From Gemmatimonadota bacterium (GTDB lineage: Bacteria; Gemmatimonadota; Gemmatimonadetes; Gemmatimonadales; GWC2-71-9): DNA of 13,185 bases. The notes beneath the pieces were generated by a model. That model saw only the letters and a program-made list of their open reading frames with translations. It did not search any database and had not been told where the DNA came from. The DNA lies in assembly GCA_024640185.1 (NCBI GenBank), contig JAHEFN010000033.1, positions 1-13,185 of the forward strand. Direction: 5' to 3'. The translations under genes and the position numbers were made by a program. Below are positions 1-6,426 of this stretch, piece after piece; position 1 is the first letter of the stretch; every line of letters begins with the position of its first letter.

Positions 1-1
1 G

Positions 2-151
2 GGAGTGGGAGGGATCTCCCGTGGCCCCACCTCGCAGGAGGAAGAGTGGTGGTGGATCATCTCGGAGACCCTCCTCAGGGCCTCCAAGCCGGCCGGAATC
101 GGCTACGAACGCGTTGGCTGGAACACCAGCGGGCAACAGGAGGGGAACTCC
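2..151 (+). other. Open, coding-like stretch in frame with tspO, continuing off the left edge
   Basis: This stretch reads without a stop from the window edge into tspO in the same frame. I counted 42 of 50 third codon positions as G or C, which is how real genes in this window look; the frame one base later is poor in third-position G/C. The peptide has a tryptophan cluster (EEEWWW) and no family I recognise. It may be the end of a longer protein fused to TspO, or an upstream gene that lost its stop. The strong ribosome binding site just before position 152 argues that TspO also has its own start. Confidence 0.35.
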
Positions 152-616
152 GTGAGGAATACCGTGATCGGACTCGTGCTCTGGGTGCTGGCATCACTCG
201 CGGCCGGGTGGATCGGGTCGAACTTCCTGCCCGGTGAGTGGTATGCGTCGCTGACCAAGCCATCGTGGAACCCGCCGGGCAGCGTGTTCGGGCCCGTGTG
301 GACGATCCTCTACGTGCTCATGGGAATCGCGGCCTGGCAGGTCTGGCGCGAATCCGGCTTCGCTGGCGCCCGGGTGGCGCTGTCGCTGTTCATCGTGCAA
401 CTGGCGCTCAATGCCCTGTGGTCCTACCTGTTCTTCGGGCTCCAGCGGCCAGCGGTCGCCTTCCTCGAGATCCTCGTGCTCTGGTGCGCCATCCTGGCCA
501 CGTTGGTGAGCTTCTGGAAGGTCCGCCCGAGCGCGGGGGCGTTGCTCATCCCGTACCTGTCGTGGGTGAGCTTCGCGGCGGCGCTGAACTGGCAACTGTG
601 GCGACTGAACCGCTAG
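152..616 (+). CDS. tspO: TspO/MBR family tryptophan-rich membrane protein
   Basis: This is a 154-residue five-helix integral membrane protein of the TspO/peripheral benzodiazepine receptor family, which binds porphyrins and related ligands and affects tetrapyrrole or stress responses in bacteria. The family hallmarks are all present: LTKPSWNPP with VFGPVW at residues 34-50, ALNALWSYLFFG at 85-96, and PYLSWVSFAAALNW at 134-147. The length is normal for the family. I chose the GTG at 152 because AGGAGGGG at 138-145 lies six bases upstream and the protein then begins directly with the first helix. The same frame is open further upstream to the window edge, so a longer form or fusion cannot be excluded. 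It stands alone, with about 180 bases before the next gene. The family call is very secure; the ligand is not visible from sequence. Confidence 0.93.
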   Translation: MRNTVIGLVLWVLASLAAGWIGSNFLPGEWYASLTKPSWNPPGSVFGPVWTILYVLMGIAAWQVWRESGFAGARVALSLFIVQLALNALWSYLFFGLQRPAVAFLEILVLWCAILATLVSFWKVRPSAGALLIPYLSWVSFAAALNWQLWRLNR

Positions 617-795
617 GGAATTTGGGGCCTTGGCGCCTGGAGCGACCCTGAAACCGATCGCGACCCCGGTGCGTCGGTGAATCGTTGGGGTGGTTCGGTC
701 GGGGCTTCGATGCCGACAGGCTCCATCCTCCACGACGTGTAGCTCAGGATGTGGTCGTGATCATCCAGCCTCCCATTGCCCCGAGGTTCAGTCCA
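617..795. other. Intergenic region between tspO and the beta-propeller gene
   Basis: I see no gene here. An imperfect hairpin follows the tspO stop: ACCGA plus CGC pairing with GCG plus TCGGT across about 650-675, with one bulged base and no T-run, so it is a weak terminator candidate at best. The beta-propeller frame is open back to 685, but nothing there looks like a conserved N-terminus. No convincing promoter was found by eye. Confidence 0.4.
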
Positions 796-1923
796 ATGCG
801 CGCTCGCCTCCTGCGTGCCCTGCTGTTCTCCATGCCATGCGCCTCGATCACGGGCCAGGCGGTATGGACCGTGGATCGGGCACCAATCCTGGACGTGCCG
901 GGACTCTCCCTCGACGGAGAGGTGATGTTCGGGTATCCCGCAGGTGCCACCCGCCTGTCGGACGGCTCTCTCCTGGTCGCGGATCGTGCCGACAACGGCA
1001 TCCGTGTGATCGATGCCACGGGCAAGTTGGTCCGGACCGTCGGCCGGGAGGGGGATGGCCCGGGGGAATACCGATCGATGATCTGGGCCGGTGGATGCGG
1101 TGCCGATTCGCTGCTGGTGTGGGACATGGCCCGCAGGCAGGCAACCCTGATCGGGGCGAGCGGTGCTGCCGCGCGACAGTTCGCCGTGCCGGCGGGAGAT
1201 ACCGCACAGTCACCCTACCGATTCTCGTGTGCCTCGCACCGGGCGATGGCCTACCTCAGCGTGCCGCGTCCTGCCAGGGGCGGAACAGCCCAACAGGATC
1301 CCAACGTCCTCGAGGTGTCCGCGGCGCTGTATCGTGTGGCGCGCGACGGCACCATCATGCAACGCCTCGGCGAGATCCCCGCAGGTGAGATGCTGGTCCT
1401 GACGAGCCCGACGGGGGGCCGAGGCAGCGCTCCCCGACCGATGGGCCGCGCCGCGACCATGGCGATGGTGGGTGACGACATCGTCGTCGGCTCCCCGGAC
1501 TCGGCAACGGCCACCGTCGCCCATCCCGATGGCACGAGCGACCGGATCGTGATTCCCCTCACGCGACGGGCACCGACGCGGGCCGAGTTCGACGCGGCCA
1601 TCCAGGCCACGGCATCGATGATCCCTGCACGACTGCGGCAGGAGATGGTCACCGCGCTCGCCGCAACACCGATGCCGGAGCGACTGCCGGCGATCTCGGG
1701 AGTGTTCGGCGACCCCGAGGGCCTGCTCTGGGTGCAAGGTTCACCTGTTGGTGCCACGGTCGTCGATCTTGTCGTGATGCGTGTGAGCGGGCGCGTGGTG
1801 GCACGAGTGCGGGTGCCGGCACCGCTCACCGTCCACGAGATCGGCCTGGACTACGTGCTCGGGAGCTACGCCGATGCCGATGACGAGCCCCATATCGCGG
1901 TCTATCGCCTGCGCAGGCCATGA
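796..1923 (+). CDS. Secreted 6-bladed beta-propeller (NHL-like) protein
   Basis: This 375-residue protein is predicted to be exported. It begins with basic residues (MRAR), then a hydrophobic stretch, and a likely signal-peptidase site near ITGQA at residues 18-22. Blade-type repeats follow, such as LSDGSLLVADRADNGIRVID at about 54-73. The GREGDGPGEYR motif at 83-93 is the signature of the 6-bladed beta-propeller family that is abundant in Gemmatimonadota and Bacteroidota. Such proteins are usually scaffolds or binding modules in the envelope; no catalytic residues can be assigned. The ATG at 796 was chosen over upstream in-frame starts because it puts the signal peptide at the N-terminus. 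The ribosome binding site is weak (GAGG near 783). It has no obvious operon partner. Confidence 0.82.
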   Translation: MRARLLRALLFSMPCASITGQAVWTVDRAPILDVPGLSLDGEVMFGYPAGATRLSDGSLLVADRADNGIRVIDATGKLVRTVGREGDGPGEYRSMIWAGGCGADSLLVWDMARRQATLIGASGAAARQFAVPAGDTAQSPYRFSCASHRAMAYLSVPRPARGGTAQQDPNVLEVSAALYRVARDGTIMQRLGEIPAGEMLVLTSPTGGRGSAPRPMGRAATMAMVGDDIVVGSPDSATATVAHPDGTSDRIVIPLTRRAPTRAEFDAAIQATASMIPARLRQEMVTALAATPMPERLPAISGVFGDPEGLLWVQGSPVGATVVDLVVMRVSGRVVARVRVPAPLTVHEIGLDYVLGSYADADDEPHIAVYRLRRP

Positions 1924-2012
1924 GTGGCCTGGGTGATCTCGGGGGTACCGGTGATCCGGGCGCCAAGAGCCTGAGGCTTGGGGCCTTCCCGATCTCGACG
2001 GGGTGAGGGGGG
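1924..2012. other. Intergenic region with a short direct repeat
   Basis: This lies between the beta-propeller stop and the end of the minus-strand kinase remnant. GGTGATC occurs twice within about 25 bases, each copy followed by a C/G-rich tail. An imperfect hairpin (AGCCT-G-AGGCT, flanked by CCAAG and TGG) lies near 1960-1980 without a T-run. It could end transcription from the left, but this is weak. Confidence 0.25.
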
Positions 2013-2351
2013 TCAGGGTTGGCCGGGGTGTGGTGCTTCCTCGCCCCTCCCGATCCGGGGCAACCGTACGATGACCCGTGTTCCCTCACCCAGAACGCTC
2101 TCGAGGTGCACCGCACCACCATGTGCGATGGCGACTTGGCGGGCGATCGAGAGCCCCAGGCCGGAGCCGGCATCTCGGGTCGAGAAGAACGGTTCGAAGA
2201 CGCGCTCGAGCTGTTCCGGGGCGATCCCCCTCCCCGTGTCGGCCACCCTGACCACGACATCGAGCTCATCGAAACCCATATGGGTTTGATCTCCAAGATA
2301 GGGCGAGGCGAGGTCGCCAGGGACTGGTGTGTGCACTCCTTCCTCATTCAC
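2013..2351 (-). pseudogene. Truncated sensor histidine kinase, C-terminal ATPase part only
   Basis: The minus-strand frame encodes at most 112 residues. Its C-terminal part is an unmistakable HATPase_c half: VADTGRGI (G1 box), then RVFEPFFSTRD (F box), then GSGLGLSIARQVAIAHGG (G2 box), then a closing strand pair ending in VRLP. The dimerisation/phospho-acceptor histidine region and the N box that should precede it are absent, and the first 30 or so residues resemble nothing in a kinase. I saw no H box or N box in any minus-strand frame up to about 2660. It cannot autophosphorylate and is most likely a remnant of a larger gene lost to the right. A perfect 16-bp palindrome at 2272-2287 sits where recognisable kinase sequence starts. 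The GTG at 2349-2351 is simply the most distant in-frame start. Confidence 0.8.
2272..2287. repeat. Perfect 16-bp palindrome
   Basis: AAACCCATATGGGTTT is fully self-complementary over 16 bases with no loop. It is AT-rich for its surroundings and lies at the point where histidine-kinase similarity stops. It could be an operator-like site, the scar of a rearrangement, or chance. Confidence 0.6.
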
Positions 2352-2663
2352 GCCCCATGCCGTACCAGGAAGTAGTGGCTAACTCCTTCCCACAATGACA
2401 CTTGGAGGTGGTGGGACTGACCAAGTACCACCGAGGAATGTCACGAACTGTTCCGGAGGGCGCTCCAGCCCGTTACAGGAACCGGAGTCATGGCTCGCCC
2501 GAAGCTACGCGTCCATCTCGGGCCCACCTCTCCTGTTACCCTCCAGCCGAGTACCATACCCTGCCGTAGAATACGGTCGGAGCATCGGTTCCGTCGTAAC
2601 GAAGGCCCCTGGAATTCACCGCCTGCGTGACTTCGTCCGTCGTTCCCCAACCGGGAGGTCCCC
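2352..2663. other. Lower-GC gap without a recognisable gene
   Basis: This 312-base stretch is less GC-rich than the rest of the window and neither strand shows a convincing reading frame. GGTGGT (2407-2412) can pair with ACCACC (2427-2432). A TAGAAT at 2567-2572 matches five of six -10 positions but I see no fitting -35 box. The last bases hold GGGAGG at 2653-2658, the ribosome binding site of the next small gene. It may be the decayed 5' part of the kinase gene or acquired DNA. Confidence 0.4.
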
Positions 2664-2867
2664 GTGCCACGAGTCCCCCGCATCGCCGCCCTGTTCCTGA
2701 CCCTCGTCGCGGTCGCGCACGCCGCCCGCGTGATCGGGGGCCTCAGTGTCGTGATCGACGGTATGGTCGTCCCGATGTGGGCCAGCGGCCTTGCCGTGGT
2801 CATCACCGGCGGGCTCGCGGTGGCCCTCCTTCGAGATGATCTCGGCAGAGGCCACGGCGTCGGCTGA
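2664..2867 (+). CDS. Small two-helix membrane protein
   Basis: This 67-residue protein has two predicted membrane segments, about residues 6-22 (IAALFLTLVAVAHAARV) and 40-57 (WASGLAVVITGGLAVALL), with a short linker carrying VVPMW between them. A PxW just before the second helix is familiar from a widespread group of unnamed small bacterial inner-membrane proteins, though I recall no function for that group. A GTG start is supported by GGGAGG at 2653-2658, five bases upstream, which is a strong site for such a short gene. The stop is 25 bases before the reductase gene, so it may be transcribed with it. I rate it as real on start signal, composition and hydrophobic pattern. Confidence 0.7.
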   Translation: MPRVPRIAALFLTLVAVAHAARVIGGLSVVIDGMVVPMWASGLAVVITGGLAVALLRDDLGRGHGVG

Positions 2868-2892
2868 GACCCGGTCCTCGATCAGGCGACCA

Positions 2893-3858
2893 ATGACTGA
2901 CGACCCCACGATCCCATTCCTCTCTGCCGAACGCCTCGCCGGCCTGGGCATCACCACGCGCGATGTAGTGGAGGCGATCGAGCGCCTCATCCGGCAGCGG
3001 GATGATGGCCACGCCTGGAGCGCGCCGAAGGCGGTCATGCTGCCGGCGGACGGCCGCTACCTGATGGCGGCGCTGGCCGCCACCGACGATCCACCGTTGC
3101 TGGCCACCAAGACGGTCGTCCTCAATCCGCAGAACCCCGCACGCGGGCGTCCGCAGGTCGACGGCCTCGTCACCGTCCTCCACAGCGACACCGGCCGGGC
3201 GGTGGCCCTGCTCGATGCCACGTGGGTCACTGCCGTGCGCACTGCCGGGTTGAGTGCGACGGCGGCGCGGTACCTGGCAAGGCCCGACGCGGCGACCGTC
3301 GCGTTCATCGGCTGTGGGGTCCAGGCCCGGAGTCACCTGGAGGCGCTGTCGGACCTCTTCCCGCTCACGGAGATCCGGATGCTGGGGCGGGGGCAGGCCA
3401 ACATCGACGCCCTCGGCCAGGAGGCGGCTCGGCGCTCGCTGGCCGCCGTGGTCTGTGGTTCGGGCGAGGAAGTGCTCGCCGGGGCAGAGCTGGTGGTGAG
3501 CTCGGTGACGTACGCGGCGGACCTGGTGCCGTTCCTCGATGCCGGCTGGCTCGGGCCCGGCAGCTTCGCCGCGATCACGGATCTCGCTGCCCCCTGGGTG
3601 CGATCGAGCTTTGCCGGACTGGATCGGGTGGTGATCGATGACCTGGAGCAGGAGGCGGCATTGCCCAACAAGCTCGTTCCCCACGACGCGGTGACCGGAG
3701 ACCTCGCTGGCCTCGTGCTCGGCACGCTCCCCGGCCGAACGCGGTCAGATGAGCGCAACGCCTTCGTCTTTCGCGGTCACGCGATGGGCGATCTCGCCAT
3801 CGCGGTGCTCGCCTGCGAACGGGCCGGCCTGGTTCCTGGGGGAGCGACCGATGGATGA
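2893..3858 (+). CDS. Ornithine cyclodeaminase/mu-crystallin family, likely Delta1-pyrroline-2-carboxylate reductase
   Basis: This 321-residue NAD(P)H-dependent cytosolic enzyme shows the family layout. An N-terminal dimerisation/substrate part carries the conserved lysine in ATKTV (about residue 73). TAVRTAGLSATAARYLA follows at 113-129. The Rossmann fold has the nucleotide loop FIGCGVQARSH at 138-148, and the end carries RGHAMGDLAIAVLA at 294-307. Family members include ornithine cyclodeaminase and imine reductases. The racemase-family gene overlapping its stop by eight bases strongly favours reduction of Delta1-pyrroline-2-carboxylate to L-proline in trans-3-hydroxyproline breakdown, as described for bacterial hydroxyproline clusters. 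The ATG at 2893 gives the expected N-terminus; AGG at 2884-2886 is a modest ribosome binding site. Ornithine cyclodeaminase activity is the main alternative. Confidence 0.87.
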   Translation: MTDDPTIPFLSAERLAGLGITTRDVVEAIERLIRQRDDGHAWSAPKAVMLPADGRYLMAALAATDDPPLLATKTVVLNPQNPARGRPQVDGLVTVLHSDTGRAVALLDATWVTAVRTAGLSATAARYLARPDAATVAFIGCGVQARSHLEALSDLFPLTEIRMLGRGQANIDALGQEAARRSLAAVVCGSGEEVLAGAELVVSSVTYAADLVPFLDAGWLGPGSFAAITDLAAPWVRSSFAGLDRVVIDDLEQEAALPNKLVPHDAVTGDLAGLVLGTLPGRTRSDERNAFVFRGHAMGDLAIAVLACERAGLVPGGATDG

Positions 3859-4876
3859 CCCTGCGGTGATCCGCGTGGTCGGTTGCCATGCCGAGGGCGA
3901 GGTCGGCGACGTGATCGTCGGCGGGGTGGCACCGCCCCCCGGCGCGACCCTCTGGGCGCAGCGCAGCTGGATTGCCTCCGACGGCCGCCTCCGCGATCGG
4001 ATGCTCAACGAGCCGCGCGGCGGCGTGTTCCGGCACGTCAACCTCCTGGTACCACCGGTCGATCCCCGCGCGCAGGTGGGGTTCATCATCATGGAGCCGG
4101 CCGACACCCCGCCGATGTAGGGATCGAACGCGATGTGTGTCGCCACGGTGGTGCTCGAGACCGGCATCGTCCCGATGACCGAGCCGGAGACCCGACTGGT
4201 CCTCGAGGCCCCGGGTGGCCTGGTGGAGGTCCGGGCCGCCTGCCGGGGTGGCAAGGTCGAGCGCGTCACCATCACCAACGTCCCGTCGTTTGTCGACCGG
4301 CTCGCCGCGCCCCTGGAGGTGGCCGGGCTCGGCACCCTGACCGTGGACACCGCATACGGCGGTGACAGCTTCGTGCTGGTCGATGCCGCGGCGGCCGGCG
4401 TGGCGATCGAGCCGGGCGGCGCGCGCGCGCTCGCGGAGCTCGGGGTTCGCATCACCGCTGCCGCCACCGAGCAGCTCGGCTTCCACCATCCCGAGAACCC
4501 CGAGTGGACCCACCTCTCGTTCTGCCAGTTCACCGATCCGGTCGTGCGGGACGGCACCACCCTCGACGGACGGAACGCGGTGGCGATCCGGCCGGGGAAG
4601 ATCGACCGGTCACCGACCGGCACCGGTTGCTCGGCCCGGATGGCGGTGCTCCACGCCCGCGGCGAGATGGCGCTTGGAGAGCGGTACCGTGCCCGATCGA
4701 TCATCGACTCGGCCTTCCACTGTCGCATCGTGGCGGAGACCACCGTCGGCGCTGTTGCCGCGATCGTACCCGAGGTCACCGGACGAGCCTGGATCACCGG
4801 GACCCATGAGTACACCCTCGATCCCGATGACCCCTGGCCTCGCGGGTACCGGCTCTCCGACACCTGGCCGGGGTAG
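3851..4876 (+). pseudogene. Proline racemase family, likely trans-3-hydroxy-L-proline dehydratase, interrupted by one in-frame TAG
   Basis: Starting at ATG 3851, the frame reads as one family member of 341 residues except for a single TAG at 4118-4120 (codon 90). Similarity continues without a break in frame: PPM before the stop, then GSNAMCVATVVLETG, VLEAPGGLVEV, DTAYGGDSFV, GFHHPENP, KIDRSPTGTGCSARMAV and GRAWITGTHEY. The residue after PPM is the family's first catalytic residue (Cys or Ser); the second catalytic position is Thr256 in SPTGTG, as in the dehydratase type. The partner reductase just upstream supports trans-3-hydroxy-L-proline dehydration. As read normally, only 89 residues are made, plus perhaps a 247-residue piece from ATG 4133 lacking the first catalytic residue. 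A nonsense mutation (TCG to TAG), a sequence error, or stop-codon recoding are the options. Confidence 0.88.
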
Positions 4877-4883
4877 CCGGTCA

Positions 4884-5377
4884 CCGGCCGATCCCGCGTT
4901 TCTCGACCAGACGGCGATCGCCGGGGCGCAGCTGACGTGGACCTGGCGGGAGCTCGAGCTGGAACGCGGCCATTCTGACTTCAGCGAGGTCCGCACGCAG
5001 CTGGAACAGTTGGCGCGCCACGGCAAGCGACCCTGGGTGCAGCTGGCCGACGTCACCTTCTCCGAGCGGCCTCCGGTGTCCGATTGCCTGCTGGATGACC
5101 CGGTCCTTCGCGGTGGCTCAGACCTCCTCCCCCACCGCGCGGGACACCAGCAGGACAGCCTGCCGTTGATCCTGGGGCTTGTCGACCCGCCACCGGCCGC
5201 CTTCCTGGAGCGGGAGGTGGTGCGCGGTGCCCAGCAGCGGGCCGCCCGCGAGATCCCGGCGGTGCCCTCATGGGGACCGACGACCTCTCGAAGTGGGACG
5301 ACGCCCTGCACGACGACCCCGCCGGTTTGCTGGAGCCGGGACGCCGGTTCGCTGCGGCCTTCCTGGGCGTGCCATGA
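4884..5377 (+). pseudogene. Glycoside-hydrolase-like gene remnant, frameshifted and truncated
   Basis: Right after the racemase-family stop, a frame with no start codon encodes IAGAQLTWTWRELELERG, DFSEVRTQLEQLARHGK, WVQLADVTFSERPP and LLDDP (up to about 5135). This resembles the first strands of TIM-barrel beta-glycosidase-like proteins, in which this order (entry strand with TWR.LE, helix, HGK..WVQL strand, PDYLLDDP) is usual. The rest of the barrel is missing. The frame continues with unrecognised sequence. A second frame, from about 5270, encodes LMGTDDLSKWDDALHDDP to FAAAFLGVP and stops at 5375-5377, with good codon usage, and may be the surviving 3' end after an indel. A whole protein would be several hundred residues, so a large internal piece is gone. 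The family assignment is from memory of the pattern; the borders are approximate. Confidence 0.55.
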
Positions 5378-5423
5378 CCGGTGGGTGTTACCATGGGGGA
5401 TGTCCCCTTTGGAGGAACCCGTG

Positions 5424-5879
5424 ATGCTCTCCCTGACGCGGCGCGCCCTGCTCGGATGTGCCCTCCTGGCCGTCGCACTCCCGCCCCCCGCCCGGGCCCA
5501 GCGGGAGAGCCGCACGGTACGCATCGACTTCGACTCCAGCCGGACCGGTGCGACCATCACGGACTCGATCCGTGGCTACGCCTTCGTCGACTACCTGCTC
5601 GGTGCGAGGGCCGGGCAGCGGCTCGCGGCCCGGATGACCACCAGCAATGGGGCCAACTACTTCAACCTCATGGCTCCCGGCGAGGACGTGGTGGCGTTCT
5701 TCAACGGTTCGATGGCCGAGAACCGGTACACGGGGATCCTCACGAAGAGCGGAGACTACACGATTCGGGTCTACCTGATGCGGAGTGCCGCGCGCCGCAA
5801 CGAGGTCGGCCGGTTTCGCCTCGAGGTGACGGTGGTCGACACCGGAGCGGGTGGCGGCCCGGCCGGCCCGGGTGCCTGA
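5424..5879 (+). CDS. Small exported beta-rich protein of unknown function
   Basis: This 151-residue protein has a clear signal sequence: MLSLTRRALLG, then a hydrophobic stretch, cut near PPARA at residues 21-25. The paired arginines suggest, but do not prove, Tat export. The mature part is short beta strands with TSNGANYFNL at 73-82 and SGDYTIRVYLMRSAARRNE at 109-127. The latter pattern recurs in small periplasmic proteins of proteobacteria and resembles PPC-like beta-sandwich domains; some relatives may be invertebrate-type lysozyme inhibitors, but I cannot confirm that here. GGAGGA at 5411-5416 is seven bases before ATG 5424; a GTG at 5421 is also in frame but too close. The C-terminus is a short Gly/Pro/Ala tail. 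The GNAT gene follows 31 bases later and may share the transcript. Confidence 0.75.
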   Translation: MLSLTRRALLGCALLAVALPPPARAQRESRTVRIDFDSSRTGATITDSIRGYAFVDYLLGARAGQRLAARMTTSNGANYFNLMAPGEDVVAFFNGSMAENRYTGILTKSGDYTIRVYLMRSAARRNEVGRFRLEVTVVDTGAGGGPAGPGA

Positions 5880-5910
5880 CGATCCACCACATTCCTCTCC
5901 GGGAATCGCC

Positions 5911-6426
5911 ATGCTGTTCAATCCCCAACCCCACCTCGAAGGCGACCTCGTGGCGCTCCGGCCGATGCGCGCCGATGACCTCGTCGATCTCTGGGCGGTC
6001 GCCTCCGATGCCCGCATCTGGGAGCAGCATCCCGCCAAGGAGCGGGGTGAGGAGGCCGGATTCCGGAGGTTCTTCGCTGAATCGCTTGCCACTGGCGGTG
6101 CCCTGGTGGTGACCGACCGGGCCACCGGTGCCGTGATCGGGTCGTCGCGCTACCACGGACATGTCGAGGAGCGGAGCGAGGTCGAGATCGGCTGGACCTT
6201 CCTGGCACGGTCCCATTGGGGCGGCCGGTACAACGGGGAGCTCAAGCGGTTGATGCTCGACCATGCCTTCCGCTTCGTGGAGTCGGTGCTCTTCCTCGTC
6301 GGCCCCACCAACTTTCGGTCGCAGCGGGCCGTCGAGAAGATCGGTGGGGTGCGTGACGGTTCGCGGCTGGATGGCAGCGGGCGGGAGAGCTGGGTCTACC
6401 GGATCAGGGCGGCGGGGTGGAAATGA
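5911..6426 (+). CDS. GNAT family N-acetyltransferase (RimJ/RimL type)
   Basis: This 171-residue acetyl-CoA-dependent acetyltransferase has the layout of Acetyltransf_3 enzymes. LVALRPMRADDLVDLW opens the fold at about residues 12-27. GGALVVTDRATGAVIGSSRY forms the central strands. EIGWTFLARSHWGGRYNGELKRLMLDHAF contains the acetyl-CoA pyrophosphate loop (HWGGRYN). NFRSQRAVEKIGG is the family's closing helix, followed by a final strand. The acyl acceptor is unknown; relatives modify N-terminal amines or small amines. The ATG at 5911 has only a weak purine stretch upstream (GGGAA), and an in-frame upstream extension into the previous gene is not convincing. Its TGA overlaps the ATG of the alpha/beta hydrolase (ATGA), implying translational coupling. 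Confidence 0.88.
   Translation: MLFNPQPHLEGDLVALRPMRADDLVDLWAVASDARIWEQHPAKERGEEAGFRRFFAESLATGGALVVTDRATGAVIGSSRYHGHVEERSEVEIGWTFLARSHWGGRYNGELKRLMLDHAFRFVESVLFLVGPTNFRSQRAVEKIGGVRDGSRLDGSGRESWVYRIRAAGWK

Noticed and set aside
194..733. Long minus-strand open frame opposite tspO
   Set aside because: It is antisense to a clear TspO protein, is rich in Arg/Pro/His as expected of a GC-rich shadow frame, and resembles no family.
622..1987. Ten-base repeat TTGGGGCCTT at 622-631 and 1978-1987
   Set aside because: It lies after two different stop codons but is short, low-complexity and lacks a shared hairpin, so it is likely chance.
2567..2572. TAGAAT as the -10 box of the small membrane protein gene
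   Set aside because: No -35 element lies at a suitable distance upstream, so it was not called as a promoter.
4121..4200. SECIS-like hairpin after the amber codon
   Set aside because: I looked for a stable stem-loop at the expected distance and found only short pairings such as CCAC with GTGG and no usable loop; bacterial selenocysteine normally uses TGA.
5389..5394. TACCAT as a -10 box before the small exported protein
   Set aside because: It matches only four of six positions and no -35 box is visible at 16-18 bases; the site alone is not enough.
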